A stretch of DNA of 17,042 bases from Candidatus Eiseniibacteriota bacterium (GTDB lineage: Bacteria > Joyebacterota > Joyebacteria > Joyebacterales > Joyebacteraceae), in assembly GCA_030609605.1 (NCBI GenBank), contig JAUWBY010000020.1, positions 1 through 17,042 on the forward strand, read 5' to 3'. Both the position numbers and the translations under genes were made by a program. Below are positions 6,707-14,660 of the stretch, piece after piece (position 1 is the stretch's first letter; each line of letters starts with the position of its first letter). The notes below the pieces were generated by a model, which saw nothing but the letters and a program-made list of their open reading frames with translations, was not told the DNA's origin and made no database searches.

Positions 6707-7542
6707 AGCTCAGGCGCATCCGGATCGAATCGTACAAGCGCGAGTTCCGGTCCGTCGTGGGCCGCGCTGAAGAGGTGTGTTCTCCCGATGCGATCCCGCC
6801 AACTACCGGTCAGCCTCGCAGATTCGTGAATGTGCCCATGAAGGGTGATGAGCGGCTGTCGAACCGAGATGAACCGGCTTATGGCAATGCTGCCAACGTT
6901 GACGTCGAGCGGAGCGTGATCGATGAACTGCCCGTCAAGGGCAGCCCGGTCCAAGTTGGTACGATAGGGAGGGGAGTGGAAGAGGAAAACGGCGCGTGTC
7001 AGGTCGTCCTCACCGACAAGTCGATCCAGATCCGCCTCGATGGTTGCGTGACGGATCTCCTCGTTCCGCCGCGGGACGGAACGGTATCCCTCTTCCGGTG
7101 AGACGCAACCCGGATCGACGTAGCGCGAGACGTCGTACCGCTCCCAGTCCTTCAGCTGAAACGGACTCGGGGGAACATGAGAGTAGCCGTACACCTTGAG
7201 ATCAGACAGCGCGATGCTGCGGTGGTGAATGTACTGCCAGTAGCCGTCCGCGGACAGCCTCAGGACGAAATCTTCTTCGAGACGCGGATCATCGTTTCCA
7301 AGAATCACCAGCACCGCGGGATAGTCCGACCCGAGCGTAGCCCGCAGACGCTTGAGTTCGACCGCAATGAAGCCTCTGAGGAAATCCGCGTGAGGCAACT
7401 CGGAGGATCGCAGGGCGGCAAACGACGGCAGCAGATCTCCCCCAAGAAAAACCGCCTCCGGACGCTCGGCGACAATCCGCGAAAAGAGCTTCCGGTAACG
7501 ATCGATCCCGCCGTGCAGATCAGATGCAAAGAAGCAACGCAA
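6685..7542 (-). CDS. Calcineurin-like metallophosphoesterase
   Basis: The 285-aa protein has the complete two-metal phosphoesterase signature: SDLHG (D8, H10), GGDLL (D36), GND (N83), FHSPP (H189) and HGHIH (H237, H239). These residues bind two divalent metals and hydrolyse phosphomono- or diesters; the substrate is not evident. No signal peptide or membrane segment is seen, so it is probably cytosolic. The start is a TTG at 7540-7542 (read on the minus strand). It is supported by GGAGGA (7550-7555) 7 nt upstream and by the SDLHG motif needing to lie at the N-terminus. It lies 35 nt downstream of the larA-like gene on the same strand, so the two are probably co-transcribed. Its 3' end lies 8 nt from the convergent 1055-aa gene. 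Confidence 0.88.
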   Translation of the reverse strand: MRCFFASDLHGGIDRYRKLFSRIVAERPEAVFLGGDLLPSFAALRSSELPHADFLRGFIAVELKRLRATLGSDYPAVLVILGNDDPRLEEDFVLRLSADGYWQYIHHRSIALSDLKVYGYSHVPPSPFQLKDWERYDVSRYVDPGCVSPEEGYRSVPRRNEEIRHATIEADLDRLVGEDDLTRAVFLFHSPPYRTNLDRAALDGQFIDHAPLDVNVGSIAISRFISVRQPLITLHGHIHESARLTGSWRDRIGRTHLFSAAHDGPELALVRFDPDAPELATRELC

Positions 7543-7577
7543 CGCTCAGTCCTCCACTTGTCTTGATCGAACGCCCG

Positions 7578-8825
7578 CTAGACGACTCGCGGCACGGTCA
7601 TGCTGGCAGCCATCAGAAACAGTATGCTCGCATCGTCGCCCTTGATGCCTACGGCCTCGTCGATTGCACGCTGGAGTGAGGAGAGGGGACGAAGCAAGAC
7701 GTTGTCGAGTGCGGTCGGAGCAAGGTCGCTCACAACCCACATCTCCGCCCATTTCGCTGTCTCCGCCAACCTTGCCGCCTTGTGGTAGCCAAGCTTGTAG
7801 CACTTGTCTATCTCCGCGAGCACATGGGAGGGATCTCTAGACACGCTCAGGAGTCTGACAAACGCGTCCTCGCCAATGCCGTCTCTGCACTGGGCAACCA
7901 GGATGAGAATCCCTCCGTCCTTGAGCGCCAGTTTCCCGTTCTCGATCGCCTTCTGTGACTGATAGAGGTCAATGTCCATCGGATGGGGCGCGACGGCCAC
8001 CACTATGTCCGCCTTCTCCCGGACCTCAACCGAGAAGACCTCCAGTGCCGGAGCGATCATTGCGGAGAACGACCCATTGATATCACCGGCGGCCGCTGCG
8101 TAGACACGGTGATGCTTGTCGAGCACCGTCATGATGCAGAATATGCCGCTGCTCCTGATGTGCTTGATCGCATCAATCATGTCCTCATGAACCGGATTGC
8201 CGTCGAGAACCAGCGCTTGGGCGCCTTCCAGAAGAGCAAGGCTGTGATTCTGCTCGATGGTGTCGTACGATGCGACACCGGGCAGAAGCGCTTTCCTGCC
8301 GCCTGTGTAGCCGGCGAAGTAGTGTGGTTCGACCGAACCGATAATGATGATCTTCTCAGCCTCGGTGATGTGACCGTTCACATACAGCTCGGTTCCCCTC
8401 TTCGATCTCCCAACATGAACCATGTCCGTGGATCGCCGGGCATCGTGCGCGATGATCCTCTCCCGGTACTCCTCGTAGAGATCGCCCAGGATCTCTCGGT
8501 ACTCGTTCTCCGTAGGAGCCCGGTGGACACCGGTGGCCACGATGAACTTCAGATGGCGAACATCTTTGATCTGTGGGTGGATGAGTTCCAGAACCTGAGC
8601 TGTGGGGGTAGGGCGCGTGCGATCATTGACGATCACTACCAGCTCATCTGTACCCGCCAGAAAGCTGCTGAACGACGCGGAATCTACGGGGTGCTCCAGA
8701 GCACGAGTGAGCGTCTCGTCCTCATCGACGATATCTACTTCGTTGAGGCCGATTGCCCCCGCGAAGCTCGTCTCCTCTATGTCAACAGTGATATGCCCCT
8801 TGCCGTAGGGTACATCAACGCGCAT
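7578..8825 (-). CDS. larA: LarA-family nickel-dependent racemase/epimerase (DUF2088)
   Basis: The 415-aa protein closely matches the lactate racemase LarA in length and motifs. Visible are NDRTRPTP (67-74), ATGVHRAPT (97-105, H101), EPHYFAGYTGGRK (166-178, H168 and K178), and YQSQKA (288-293, Q289 and K292). These correspond to the two catalytic histidines, the lysine that carries the pincer nucleotide cofactor, and the Gln/Lys active-site pair known from LarA. Such enzymes racemise lactate or epimerise related 2-hydroxyacids with a nickel-pincer nucleotide cofactor. The cofactor genes larB, larC and larE are not in this window. Several LarA homologues act on substrates other than lactate, so the substrate is open. 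The ATG at 8825 has only a weak purine-rich site upstream (GGGGGTGGCGAG). It heads a two-gene leftward unit with the phosphoesterase, behind the promoter at 8873-8901. Confidence 0.88.
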   Translation of the reverse strand: MRVDVPYGKGHITVDIEETSFAGAIGLNEVDIVDEDETLTRALEHPVDSASFSSFLAGTDELVVIVNDRTRPTPTAQVLELIHPQIKDVRHLKFIVATGVHRAPTENEYREILGDLYEEYRERIIAHDARRSTDMVHVGRSKRGTELYVNGHITEAEKIIIIGSVEPHYFAGYTGGRKALLPGVASYDTIEQNHSLALLEGAQALVLDGNPVHEDMIDAIKHIRSSGIFCIMTVLDKHHRVYAAAAGDINGSFSAMIAPALEVFSVEVREKADIVVAVAPHPMDIDLYQSQKAIENGKLALKDGGILILVAQCRDGIGEDAFVRLLSVSRDPSHVLAEIDKCYKLGYHKAARLAETAKWAEMWVVSDLAPTALDNVLLRPLSSLQRAIDEAVGIKGDDASILFLMAASMTVPRVV

Positions 8826-8872
8826 CTCGCCACCCCCATGACCCCGATCGTGATCCTCTTGGTCTGCAGTTG

Positions 8873-8901
8873 ATTGTCAGCTCTCCTGCAGCTGAGGTCA
8901 A
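8873..8901 (-). promoter_or_regulatory. Sigma70-type promoter of the larA-like gene with embedded dyad
   Basis: On the minus strand, TTGACC (8901-8896) and GACAAT (8878-8873) are separated by exactly 17 nt, matching five and four of six consensus positions. The spacer contains a perfect dyad, TCAGCT (8877-8882), 7 nt, AGCTGA (8890-8895), a plausible operator. Transcription would begin near 8866, about 40 nt before the ATG. Confidence 0.5.
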
Positions 8902-8957
8902 GCTCCAGTTCCTGACGTGCCGTCTCTTCAGAATCGGCTGGAGGCCGGATCCGGAAT

Positions 8958-8985
8958 CTGGTAGAGTGCGAGTTGAGGTGATAAT
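8958..8985 (+). promoter_or_regulatory. Candidate promoter of the lipoprotein gene
   Basis: GATAAT at 8980-8985 matches five of six -10 positions. The -35 candidate CTGGTA at 8958-8963 is weak, with a 16-nt spacer. The promoter would be divergent from that of the larA-like gene and leave a leader of about 80 nt. Confidence 0.3.
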
Positions 8986-9072
8986 GACTTCGAGTGCGAC
9001 CCCACTGTCGGAATTCGCCTCTGAGAGACTCCTTTCACTTGCCGGACAGGAGCCCCCCAGTTGGAGGTACCC

Positions 9073-10149
9073 ATGAAAAACCAGAGGTATCGCGCCGCAG
9101 TGACGTTACTCTTGGCAGGTCTGTGCATGTCTCTGGCGGCCTGCGATATGACCCCTGCTCGCCCTGGCTCCATCAGCGGAACGGTGGCAAGCACAGGAAG
9201 GAGAGCTCCCCTTCAGGGCGCGCACGTCGAGTGCGATGACGTCATCTGCATAACTGATGCAACCGGGTACTACATGCTCCTGGGCATCGGAGAAGGCTGG
9301 CGCTCCCTGCACGTCACGGCGCTGGGTCACGTCAGTCTGTCCGAACCGGTGTACGTAACCGGCGCAACACGATATGACGTTCTCCTGGGCGTCATCCCAC
9401 AAGTGACTCATCTGCACGGTACGGTGAGTCACTCTGTCGAAGGTCCACTTGAGGGAGCACTCGTTGATGTGGATGGCCTGATCGAGACCACGGACGAGCA
9501 GGGCCAGTACGACTTCTGGGATCTGCCGAGGGACGCGGAGCAGATATCGGTTTCACTGGACGGTTTCCTGACATCCACGAGGCAGCTCCATATGGAGGAT
9601 GACGATGAGCTGCTGGACATAGCGTTGAAGAAGCTGGCCAGCGTGACCTTCTATCCGACGGCGGATGTGGGTGTACGATCCGACCTGCCGAATTCCAACT
9701 TTGGAGGATCCGAAACGCTCGATCTATTCAATGGTCACTCACTGAATTTCAAGTTCTACATGTTTCTGCCGGTCGAGGGACTTGAGGAAACAGCCGCGGT
9801 CACAAGCTGCACGCTCAGGCTGTACAACACGTGGGAGGCAAGCGGTGACGACCCGCTTCTCACGCTGGTCGGTCACATCTCGAGCCACTGGAACGAGATG
9901 GAGGTCGTGTGGGCCGATTCCCTCCAGCACACGAGTGGCGCCACACACGTGTACGTAAGCTACGTCTCCAGACAGTACAGTATCGACATCACGGGTTTTG
10001 TAGATGACTGGATGACGGGTGCTTTCACAAACCTTGGTCTCTGCATAGAGACCGATTACAGCGAGGCGCCAATGCGATTCTCATTCGCCTCCCGCGAACA
10101 TCCGGATGAGGAGAAGCGGCCACGACTGGAGATCGACTACGCCTGGTAG
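9073..10149 (+). CDS. Lipoprotein with two regulatory-like beta repeats and a DNRLRE-type domain
   Basis: The 358-aa product begins with a lipoprotein signal: positively charged start, hydrophobic stretch and lipobox LAAC with the lipidated cysteine at C24, followed by Asp25. Two carboxypeptidase-regulatory-like beta repeats follow. One spans about 32-92 (SISGTV, GAHV, TDATGYY); the other spans about 113-172 (HLHGTV, GALVDV, TTDEQGQYDF). Residues 190-358 fit a DNRLRE-type beta domain: TADVGVRS at the start, NSNFGGSE, TLRLYN, W-containing middle strands, DITGFVDDWMTG, and a closing RPRLEIDY. Such domains occur in secreted or surface proteins and may bind carbohydrate or mediate adhesion. ATG 9073 is chosen over a TTG at 9061 because GGAGGT lies 4 nt upstream of it. 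The gene is divergent from the larA-like gene and followed by a terminator, so it is probably transcribed alone. Confidence 0.8.
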   Translation: MKNQRYRAAVTLLLAGLCMSLAACDMTPARPGSISGTVASTGRRAPLQGAHVECDDVICITDATGYYMLLGIGEGWRSLHVTALGHVSLSEPVYVTGATRYDVLLGVIPQVTHLHGTVSHSVEGPLEGALVDVDGLIETTDEQGQYDFWDLPRDAEQISVSLDGFLTSTRQLHMEDDDELLDIALKKLASVTFYPTADVGVRSDLPNSNFGGSETLDLFNGHSLNFKFYMFLPVEGLEETAAVTSCTLRLYNTWEASGDDPLLTLVGHISSHWNEMEVVWADSLQHTSGATHVYVSYVSRQYSIDITGFVDDWMTGAFTNLGLCIETDYSEAPMRFSFASREHPDEEKRPRLEIDYAW

Positions 10150-10195
10150 TGCAAGCGCGGCCATCGGGAGCGTCGCGAAGCAACAGAGGAAAGCC

Positions 10196-10229
10196 GAAGG
10201 CGGCCGCACCGTGCGGTGTGGCCGTCTTC
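10196..10229 (+). terminator. Hairpin terminator after the lipoprotein gene
   Basis: A 15-bp stem pairs 10196-10210 with 10215-10229 (GAAGGCGGCCGCACC against GGTGTGGCCGTCTTC, two G-T wobbles) around a GTGC loop. It ends in the T-rich TTCTTCGTG. It lies 46 nt after the lipoprotein stop and is well suited to intrinsic termination, although the T-run is short. Confidence 0.65.
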
Positions 10230-10316
10230 TTCGTGTAGACGACCCCTGACTTGAACCGGGCTTCGGTCTGGAGGTTTCTCACCAGCAGTCGGGCTTCCCA
10301 AGGAGGAATCCGTTCA

Positions 10317-13103
10317 ATGGCGGACCGGAACTACTACAGGATGACGGTCGAAGAGGTTCTCACCGCTCTCGAAACGAGTGAGAAAGGCCTCTCTCGGAAG
10401 GAATCCGACGAAAGGCGCTTGAAGTTCGGCCCGAACGAGCTGTCGGGCGAATGCCGCGTCTCGAAGCTCATGACCTTCATCCGCCAGTTCAGGGACGTGC
10501 TCGTCATCGTGCTCATTCTTGCAGCGGCGATCTCGTTCACCATCGGTAGTCACCGCGACGGCTTCGTCATGCTCACAATCGTCATCGTGAACGCCGTCAT
10601 CGGCTTCATCCAGGAGTACAAGGCCGGCAAGATCGTCGAGAGCCTGAAGAACCTCATACGTTCACCCGCCAGGGTCATGATAGATGGACAGCTCACGGAG
10701 GCGTCTCAGGACAAGCTCGTGCCGGGTGATATCGTCCAGATCGAAGCTGGGGACAAGCTACCGGCTGACGTGAGGATCATCGAGTCGTTCAATCTGAGAA
10801 CCAACGACTTCTCACTCACGGGAGAATCAACTCCGCAGGGAAAGGGAAGCGACGCGATCTCGAACGATTGCGTCCTGGCGGACCGTGACAACATGGCGTA
10901 CGTCGGGACATCGGTTGCGTCCGGCACAGGGACAGCCGTGGTCGTGAGAACCGGCATGAGCACTGAGATGGGACGCATTGCGAACATGACGCAGGAGACG
11001 CGCCGGGTGCGTTCTCCTCTTGAAAAGGAACTCAGTGCACTTGCGAAGCGCCTGACGATGATCGTCGTGGTGATCGGAGCGGCCCTTTTCGGGGTGGCAG
11101 TGTGGCAGGGGTTCAGCTATCTCACCAGCATGATCCTCGCACTCGGGATCGCCGTTGCGATGGTCCCGCAGGCACTCCCGGCCCAGGTGACGGTCGCCCT
11201 CTCTGCGGCAAGCAAACGTCTGGCCGACCGAAACGCGGTCGTGAAGAGCCTCCCGTCCATCGAAACCCTGGGGTCCACCACCGTCATCTGCACCGACAAG
11301 ACCGGCACTCTCACGAAGAACGAGATGACCGTCACGCGGGTCTGGTTCAACGGAAGGAACTACCGGCTCACCGGCACTGGATACAAACCTGAGGGAGGAA
11401 TAGAAGACGAGAACGGCAAGGCGCTCACGCAGGAGCAGATAGACGAGATAGAGATCCTCATGGATGCCGCGACAATGGCATCCAACGCCGAGATCCACGA
11501 ACCCGACGAGGAACACGACGGCTGGTACGCTGTCGGCGACCCCACCGAGGCTGCTCTTGTTACGATGTCGGTGAAGCTGGGGACGCGCTCGCCGACGGAG
11601 GATGAGGAGAACCCGGAGCTTCACGAGTTCCCGTTCGATTCGGAGCGGAAACGCATGAGTTCGGTCAGGCAGTTTGGTGATCAGCTTCAGCTGGCGATGA
11701 AGGGCGCGCCCGACAGCGTTCTCTCGATCTCTAGATCGATCTACCGCGACGGCAAGGCCGTTCCGATTACGGATGAAGACCGGGAACGGATCACGGCTAT
11801 GAATGAGGAGTTCTCAAGCCAGGCTCTTCGCGTGCTTGCGATTGCATTTCGTCCGCTCGATCACAACGGACAGGACTACGTACTCGAAGAAGTAGAACGA
11901 GATGTGATCTTCCTGGGACTGGTGGGCATGATGGACCCGCCTAAGGACGGAGTCCGGGAGGCGATACGGCACTGCCACACGGCGAAGATCCGGACCTTCA
12001 TCATGACGGGCGACCACGCTACTACTGCACAGGCGGTGGGTCGCGAGATCGGACTCTCGGAATCCGGAGGCGACGCGCCCGTCATCACGGGACGCGAACT
12101 CGGACAGATGAGCGACGAAGACCTCACCAGTTCGATGGGCGAGAACGAGGCTCTCATATTCTCGCGCGTGAGCCCGGAAGACAAGCTGAGGATCGTGACG
12201 CTTCTGGAAGACGCCGGAGAGATCGTAGCCGTCACCGGCGACGGCGTGAACGATGCTCCGGCTCTCAAACGAGCGGATATCGGTGTTGCAATGGGGAGAA
12301 TCGGAACCGACGTTGCAAAGGAGGCGTCCGAGCTGGTGCTTCTGGACGACAGCTTCCCGACTCTCGTTGCGGCCGTGCGTGAGGGGAGGACCATCTACGA
12401 AAACCTGCGCAAGACGGTTCTCGCTTCGATGACGACCAACGGTGCGGAACTCGTTGTCGTGCTCCTGGCCCTCACGGCAGTCTCACTGAAGAATTGGGCC
12501 ATCGCTATGCTGGCAATACAGATACTCGCGATCGACCTTCTCGCCGAGGTTCTGCCACTGACATCGCTGACGTTCGACCCCCCGTCCGAGGAGATCATGA
12601 CCGCTCCGCCGCGCAATCTCGGCGACCACATCCTGAACCGCCGAACGTCACCCGAGGTAGCGTTTCTGGCTGTCCTGATGGGAGCGCTGGCCTTCGCGAA
12701 CTACGCCCTTTTCATGCAGCGCGAGGGTGTGACCTTCCCTGTCGAAACTGGCCGCACGTGGATGTACATGCGGGCGACGACCGTCACCTACATGACGGTA
12801 GCCTACTGCCAGTTCGCGAACATCCTCTCGCGACGCTATGAGTTGCGCTCTATCTTCAACCGCACGTTCTGGACCAACAGGACCATCCTCTGGTCGATCG
12901 TGATCTCGGTGGCTCTGACATCGCTCGCCGCCTACGGCGCGCCCATCCGCGATTTCCTTTCCTTCAGAGGACCGTCACCGATCGATTGGCTCTACATCCT
13001 GGGGGCAGCCGGAGTCTACCTGGCAGCCTTCGAACTCCTCAAATTCCGGAAGCGACTGTGCAGGGCTACCAAGCCCGTGGCCGCCGGAGGGGAACGGCGA
13101 TAA
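10317..13103 (+). CDS. Type II P-type cation-transporting ATPase with atypical ion site
   Basis: The 928-aa integral membrane pump has all P-type ATPase landmarks: an N-terminal cation-ATPase domain, the actuator TGES (168-171), the phosphorylated CTDKTGT (D327), KGAP (from 462), MTGDH and the hinge GDGVNDAP (641-648). About ten membrane helices are expected: a pair near 55-100, a pair near 247-290, and six after 690. Length and layout fit the SERCA/PMR1/Na,K-ATPase class. The ion site differs. The usual PEGLP of helix 4 reads PQALP (Q285). Helix 5 keeps N708 and E711. Helix 6 reads IDLLAE (D740, A743, E744) where SERCA has NLVTD. The ion carried is therefore uncertain; calcium is possible but not assured. 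The ATG at 10317 has AAGGAGGA 9 nt upstream; an upstream TTG at 10251 is rejected. It is preceded by a terminator, so it has its own unit. Confidence 0.9.
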   Translation: MADRNYYRMTVEEVLTALETSEKGLSRKESDERRLKFGPNELSGECRVSKLMTFIRQFRDVLVIVLILAAAISFTIGSHRDGFVMLTIVIVNAVIGFIQEYKAGKIVESLKNLIRSPARVMIDGQLTEASQDKLVPGDIVQIEAGDKLPADVRIIESFNLRTNDFSLTGESTPQGKGSDAISNDCVLADRDNMAYVGTSVASGTGTAVVVRTGMSTEMGRIANMTQETRRVRSPLEKELSALAKRLTMIVVVIGAALFGVAVWQGFSYLTSMILALGIAVAMVPQALPAQVTVALSAASKRLADRNAVVKSLPSIETLGSTTVICTDKTGTLTKNEMTVTRVWFNGRNYRLTGTGYKPEGGIEDENGKALTQEQIDEIEILMDAATMASNAEIHEPDEEHDGWYAVGDPTEAALVTMSVKLGTRSPTEDEENPELHEFPFDSERKRMSSVRQFGDQLQLAMKGAPDSVLSISRSIYRDGKAVPITDEDRERITAMNEEFSSQALRVLAIAFRPLDHNGQDYVLEEVERDVIFLGLVGMMDPPKDGVREAIRHCHTAKIRTFIMTGDHATTAQAVGREIGLSESGGDAPVITGRELGQMSDEDLTSSMGENEALIFSRVSPEDKLRIVTLLEDAGEIVAVTGDGVNDAPALKRADIGVAMGRIGTDVAKEASELVLLDDSFPTLVAAVREGRTIYENLRKTVLASMTTNGAELVVVLLALTAVSLKNWAIAMLAIQILAIDLLAEVLPLTSLTFDPPSEEIMTAPPRNLGDHILNRRTSPEVAFLAVLMGALAFANYALFMQREGVTFPVETGRTWMYMRATTVTYMTVAYCQFANILSRRYELRSIFNRTFWTNRTILWSIVISVALTSLAAYGAPIRDFLSFRGPSPIDWLYILGAAGVYLAAFELLKFRKRLCRATKPVAAGGERR

Positions 13104-13167
13104 CGGCCACGAGGGATGACTGGGTTGGGCTCATTTCTTGCACAGTTCTACCCCGTATTCCATTGGT

Positions 13168-13200
13168 GAACGCCTCGACGGTGATGACCGCCGGGCGTTC
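13168..13200 (+). promoter_or_regulatory. Leader hairpin before the Cys-rich secreted protein gene
   Basis: GAACGCC (13168-13174) pairs with GGCGTTC (13194-13200), enclosing a smaller hairpin CGGT/ACCG around GATG. It ends 14 nt before the AGGAGG ribosome site. I see no convincing promoter in the 121-nt gap and no terminator after the ATPase gene, so this may be an mRNA-stabilising element in a transcript of either origin. Confidence 0.35.
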
Positions 13201-13224
13201 AAGAACAGCTGCATAGGAGGAAGA

Positions 13225-14325
13225 ATGCGTTACGCACTGATTGCCGTCATGATCGTCGCGCTGGCCATCGGCACCACGGCCGCGAAGAAGGACTGGACCG
13301 AGCCGGTCCAGGGATCTCGCGGCCTGCTCGACTGCACTGCCGCCATCAGCATCAACTGCGGCGACGTCGTCCAGGGCTCGAATGTCGGACTGCCCAACAA
13401 TGTTGAGTACTACTCATGCACCGGCTGGAACGAGGCCGGCGGCGAAGCGGTCTACGAGCTCGTGCTCGGCGGACCTGAGTGCTACATCGTCACTGCCACT
13501 ATCTCCGACATGGGAGCCGATCTGGACGTCTTCATCCTTGGCAGCTGCGATGAGAACGACTGTATTGCGTACGGCAACAGCTCTGCCACAACCGCGTGTC
13601 TCGTACCCGGCACGTACTACGTTGTCGTCGACGGTTACGATGGCGCGGAGGACTCCTTCACGCTGACCATCGAGTGCGAGCAGTGCGAGTGCCCCGAGGA
13701 GCCTTGCTGCCCGTCACTCTACACCTGCTACAACATCGATTTCAACGAGTCGCCCAATGACTACTGGACGCAGCCCTGCGAGGGCGACCCGATCTGGGAC
13801 TGGGGCATTCCGGTCGCCATTCCGGAAGTCGCTTGTGACGACGTTTCTGTGACGAACATACTCGGCACCCTCGTCGGCGGCGACTATGTGCCTTGTGGTG
13901 AGCGTGCCATCATCGGTCCGTTCGAGATCAACGAGTACTGCTGGTGCATGGAGCTCTGCCACTACTACGACACAGAGGCCAGCTACGACGGCGGCAACGT
14001 CGTCGTGTCGACCGACGGTGGCGCCACGTGGCAGCTGATCGCGCCGCAGCGCGGCTACGACGGCATCGGCTCCCCCTACGGCGCGGCCTGCATCATGGGT
14101 CAGCCGATCTTCACGGGCCATCAGTTCAGCACGGCCTTCCTGCGTGACTGCTTTGACCTCTCTGAGTACGTAGGCCAGAGCATTCTCATCGGCTTCAACT
14201 TCGGCGCCGACGGTTCCGTCTTCTACCCCGGCTGGTACATCAAGTGGGTGAAGATCGGTTCCGACGAGCCCTCGTCACCGGTTGAGAACACGAGCTGGGG
14301 CAGGGTGAAATCGATGTACAGGTAG
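13225..14325 (+). CDS. Cys-rich secreted protein with PPC-like and beta-sandwich domains
   Basis: The 366-aa product starts with a clear Sec signal peptide (hydrophobic core about residues 3-17, likely cleavage near A20). Residues 35-150 resemble a bacterial pre-peptidase C-terminal (PPC) domain: ADLDVFIL (98-105), GTYYVVVDGYDG (129-140), SFTLTI (144-149). A Cys-dense linker CEQCECPEEPCC (151-162) leads to a beta-sandwich domain (about 168-346) with VVVSTDGGATWQ (259-270), a pattern shared with the next gene. I count 21 cysteines, many for a bacterial exported protein, suggesting several disulfides. The last residues, PVENTSWGRVKSMYR, form a short distinct tail that may be a sorting or anchoring element. 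No catalytic motif is visible. The ATG at 13225 is fixed by AGGAGG 4 nt upstream and the signal peptide; an in-frame upstream ATG at 13138 would bury the signal. Probably surface or extracellular. Confidence 0.8.
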   Translation: MRYALIAVMIVALAIGTTAAKKDWTEPVQGSRGLLDCTAAISINCGDVVQGSNVGLPNNVEYYSCTGWNEAGGEAVYELVLGGPECYIVTATISDMGADLDVFILGSCDENDCIAYGNSSATTACLVPGTYYVVVDGYDGAEDSFTLTIECEQCECPEEPCCPSLYTCYNIDFNESPNDYWTQPCEGDPIWDWGIPVAIPEVACDDVSVTNILGTLVGGDYVPCGERAIIGPFEINEYCWCMELCHYYDTEASYDGGNVVVSTDGGATWQLIAPQRGYDGIGSPYGAACIMGQPIFTGHQFSTAFLRDCFDLSEYVGQSILIGFNFGADGSVFYPGWYIKWVKIGSDEPSSPVENTSWGRVKSMYR

Positions 14326-14356
14326 TTCGCGTCCAATTGCACTATGGCTGTATCAG

Positions 14357-14386
14357 GAGAGGGCGGGCCCAATGGCTCGCCCTCTC
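14357..14386 (+). terminator. Hairpin terminator after the Cys-rich secreted protein gene
   Basis: A 13-bp stem pairs 14357-14369 with 14374-14386 (one G-T wobble) around a CAAT loop, 31 nt after the stop. It is followed by TCTCGTT, a poor T-run, so termination is likely but perhaps not complete. Confidence 0.65.
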
Positions 14387-14464
14387 TCTCGTTGCAGTGC
14401 CCAACACATGAACCAGAAGCGCCGCTACCGACTCCCCGGCAAAACAAGATGCCCAACGATCGGC

Positions 14465-14493
14465 TTGCTACGTGGTCCCACTTCTGGTATACT
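14465..14493 (+). promoter_or_regulatory. Sigma70-type promoter of the large secreted protein gene
   Basis: TTGCTA (14465-14470) and TATACT (14488-14493) are separated by exactly 17 nt, matching four and five of six consensus positions. It sits just after a terminator and before a secreted-protein gene. Transcription would start near 14500, leaving a leader of about 160 nt. Confidence 0.6.
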
Positions 14494-14538
14494 GTTTCCG
14501 AGTCGGGAAATGGGCGGGGTTGCCTGTGCATCGGACTC

Positions 14539-14631
14539 ACTGAGCGCGTCGCGCTCGGTCCTCCCATGCAAGATGTATAGATCTGTCTGCTCATGCCACA
14601 TGCAGTGGAAGCAAAGATGCGCGATGAGCAG
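14539..14631 (+). promoter_or_regulatory. Structured 5' leader with two inverted repeats
   Basis: ACTGAGCGC (14539-14547) pairs with GCGCTCGGT (14551-14559) across a GTC loop, with one wobble. Further on, CTGCTCAT (14587-14594) is a perfect match to ATGAGCAG (14624-14631), with 29 nt between that contain a smaller CCAC/GTGG stem. The second stem ends 14 nt before the AAGGGGGAG ribosome site. No known riboswitch is recognised. Confidence 0.35.
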
Positions 14632-14660
14632 GGCCGCCTTCTGCAAAGGGGGAGTACTCA

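Larger units (their letters stand above)
14326..14660. other. Intergenic region with terminator, promoter and structured leader
   Basis: This 335-nt gap shows no convincing gene. It contains the terminator at 14357-14386, a good promoter at 14465-14493, and a leader of about 160 nt with two inverted repeats (14539-14559 and 14587-14631) before the next gene. Small open frames here lack ribosome sites and family similarity. Confidence 0.7.

Noticed and set aside
7983..8873. A 296-codon open frame on the plus strand
   Set aside because: It is antisense to the larA-like gene, which has a full set of active-site motifs. The plus frame shows none.
10251..10316. A TTG start that would extend the P-type ATPase by 22 residues
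   Set aside because: AAGGAGGA sits 9 nt before the ATG at 10317, and the family N-terminal domain begins shortly after that ATG.
13138..13224. An upstream start for the Cys-rich secreted protein
   Set aside because: It would place 29 mostly polar residues before the signal peptide, and the ATG at 13225 has AGGAGG directly upstream.
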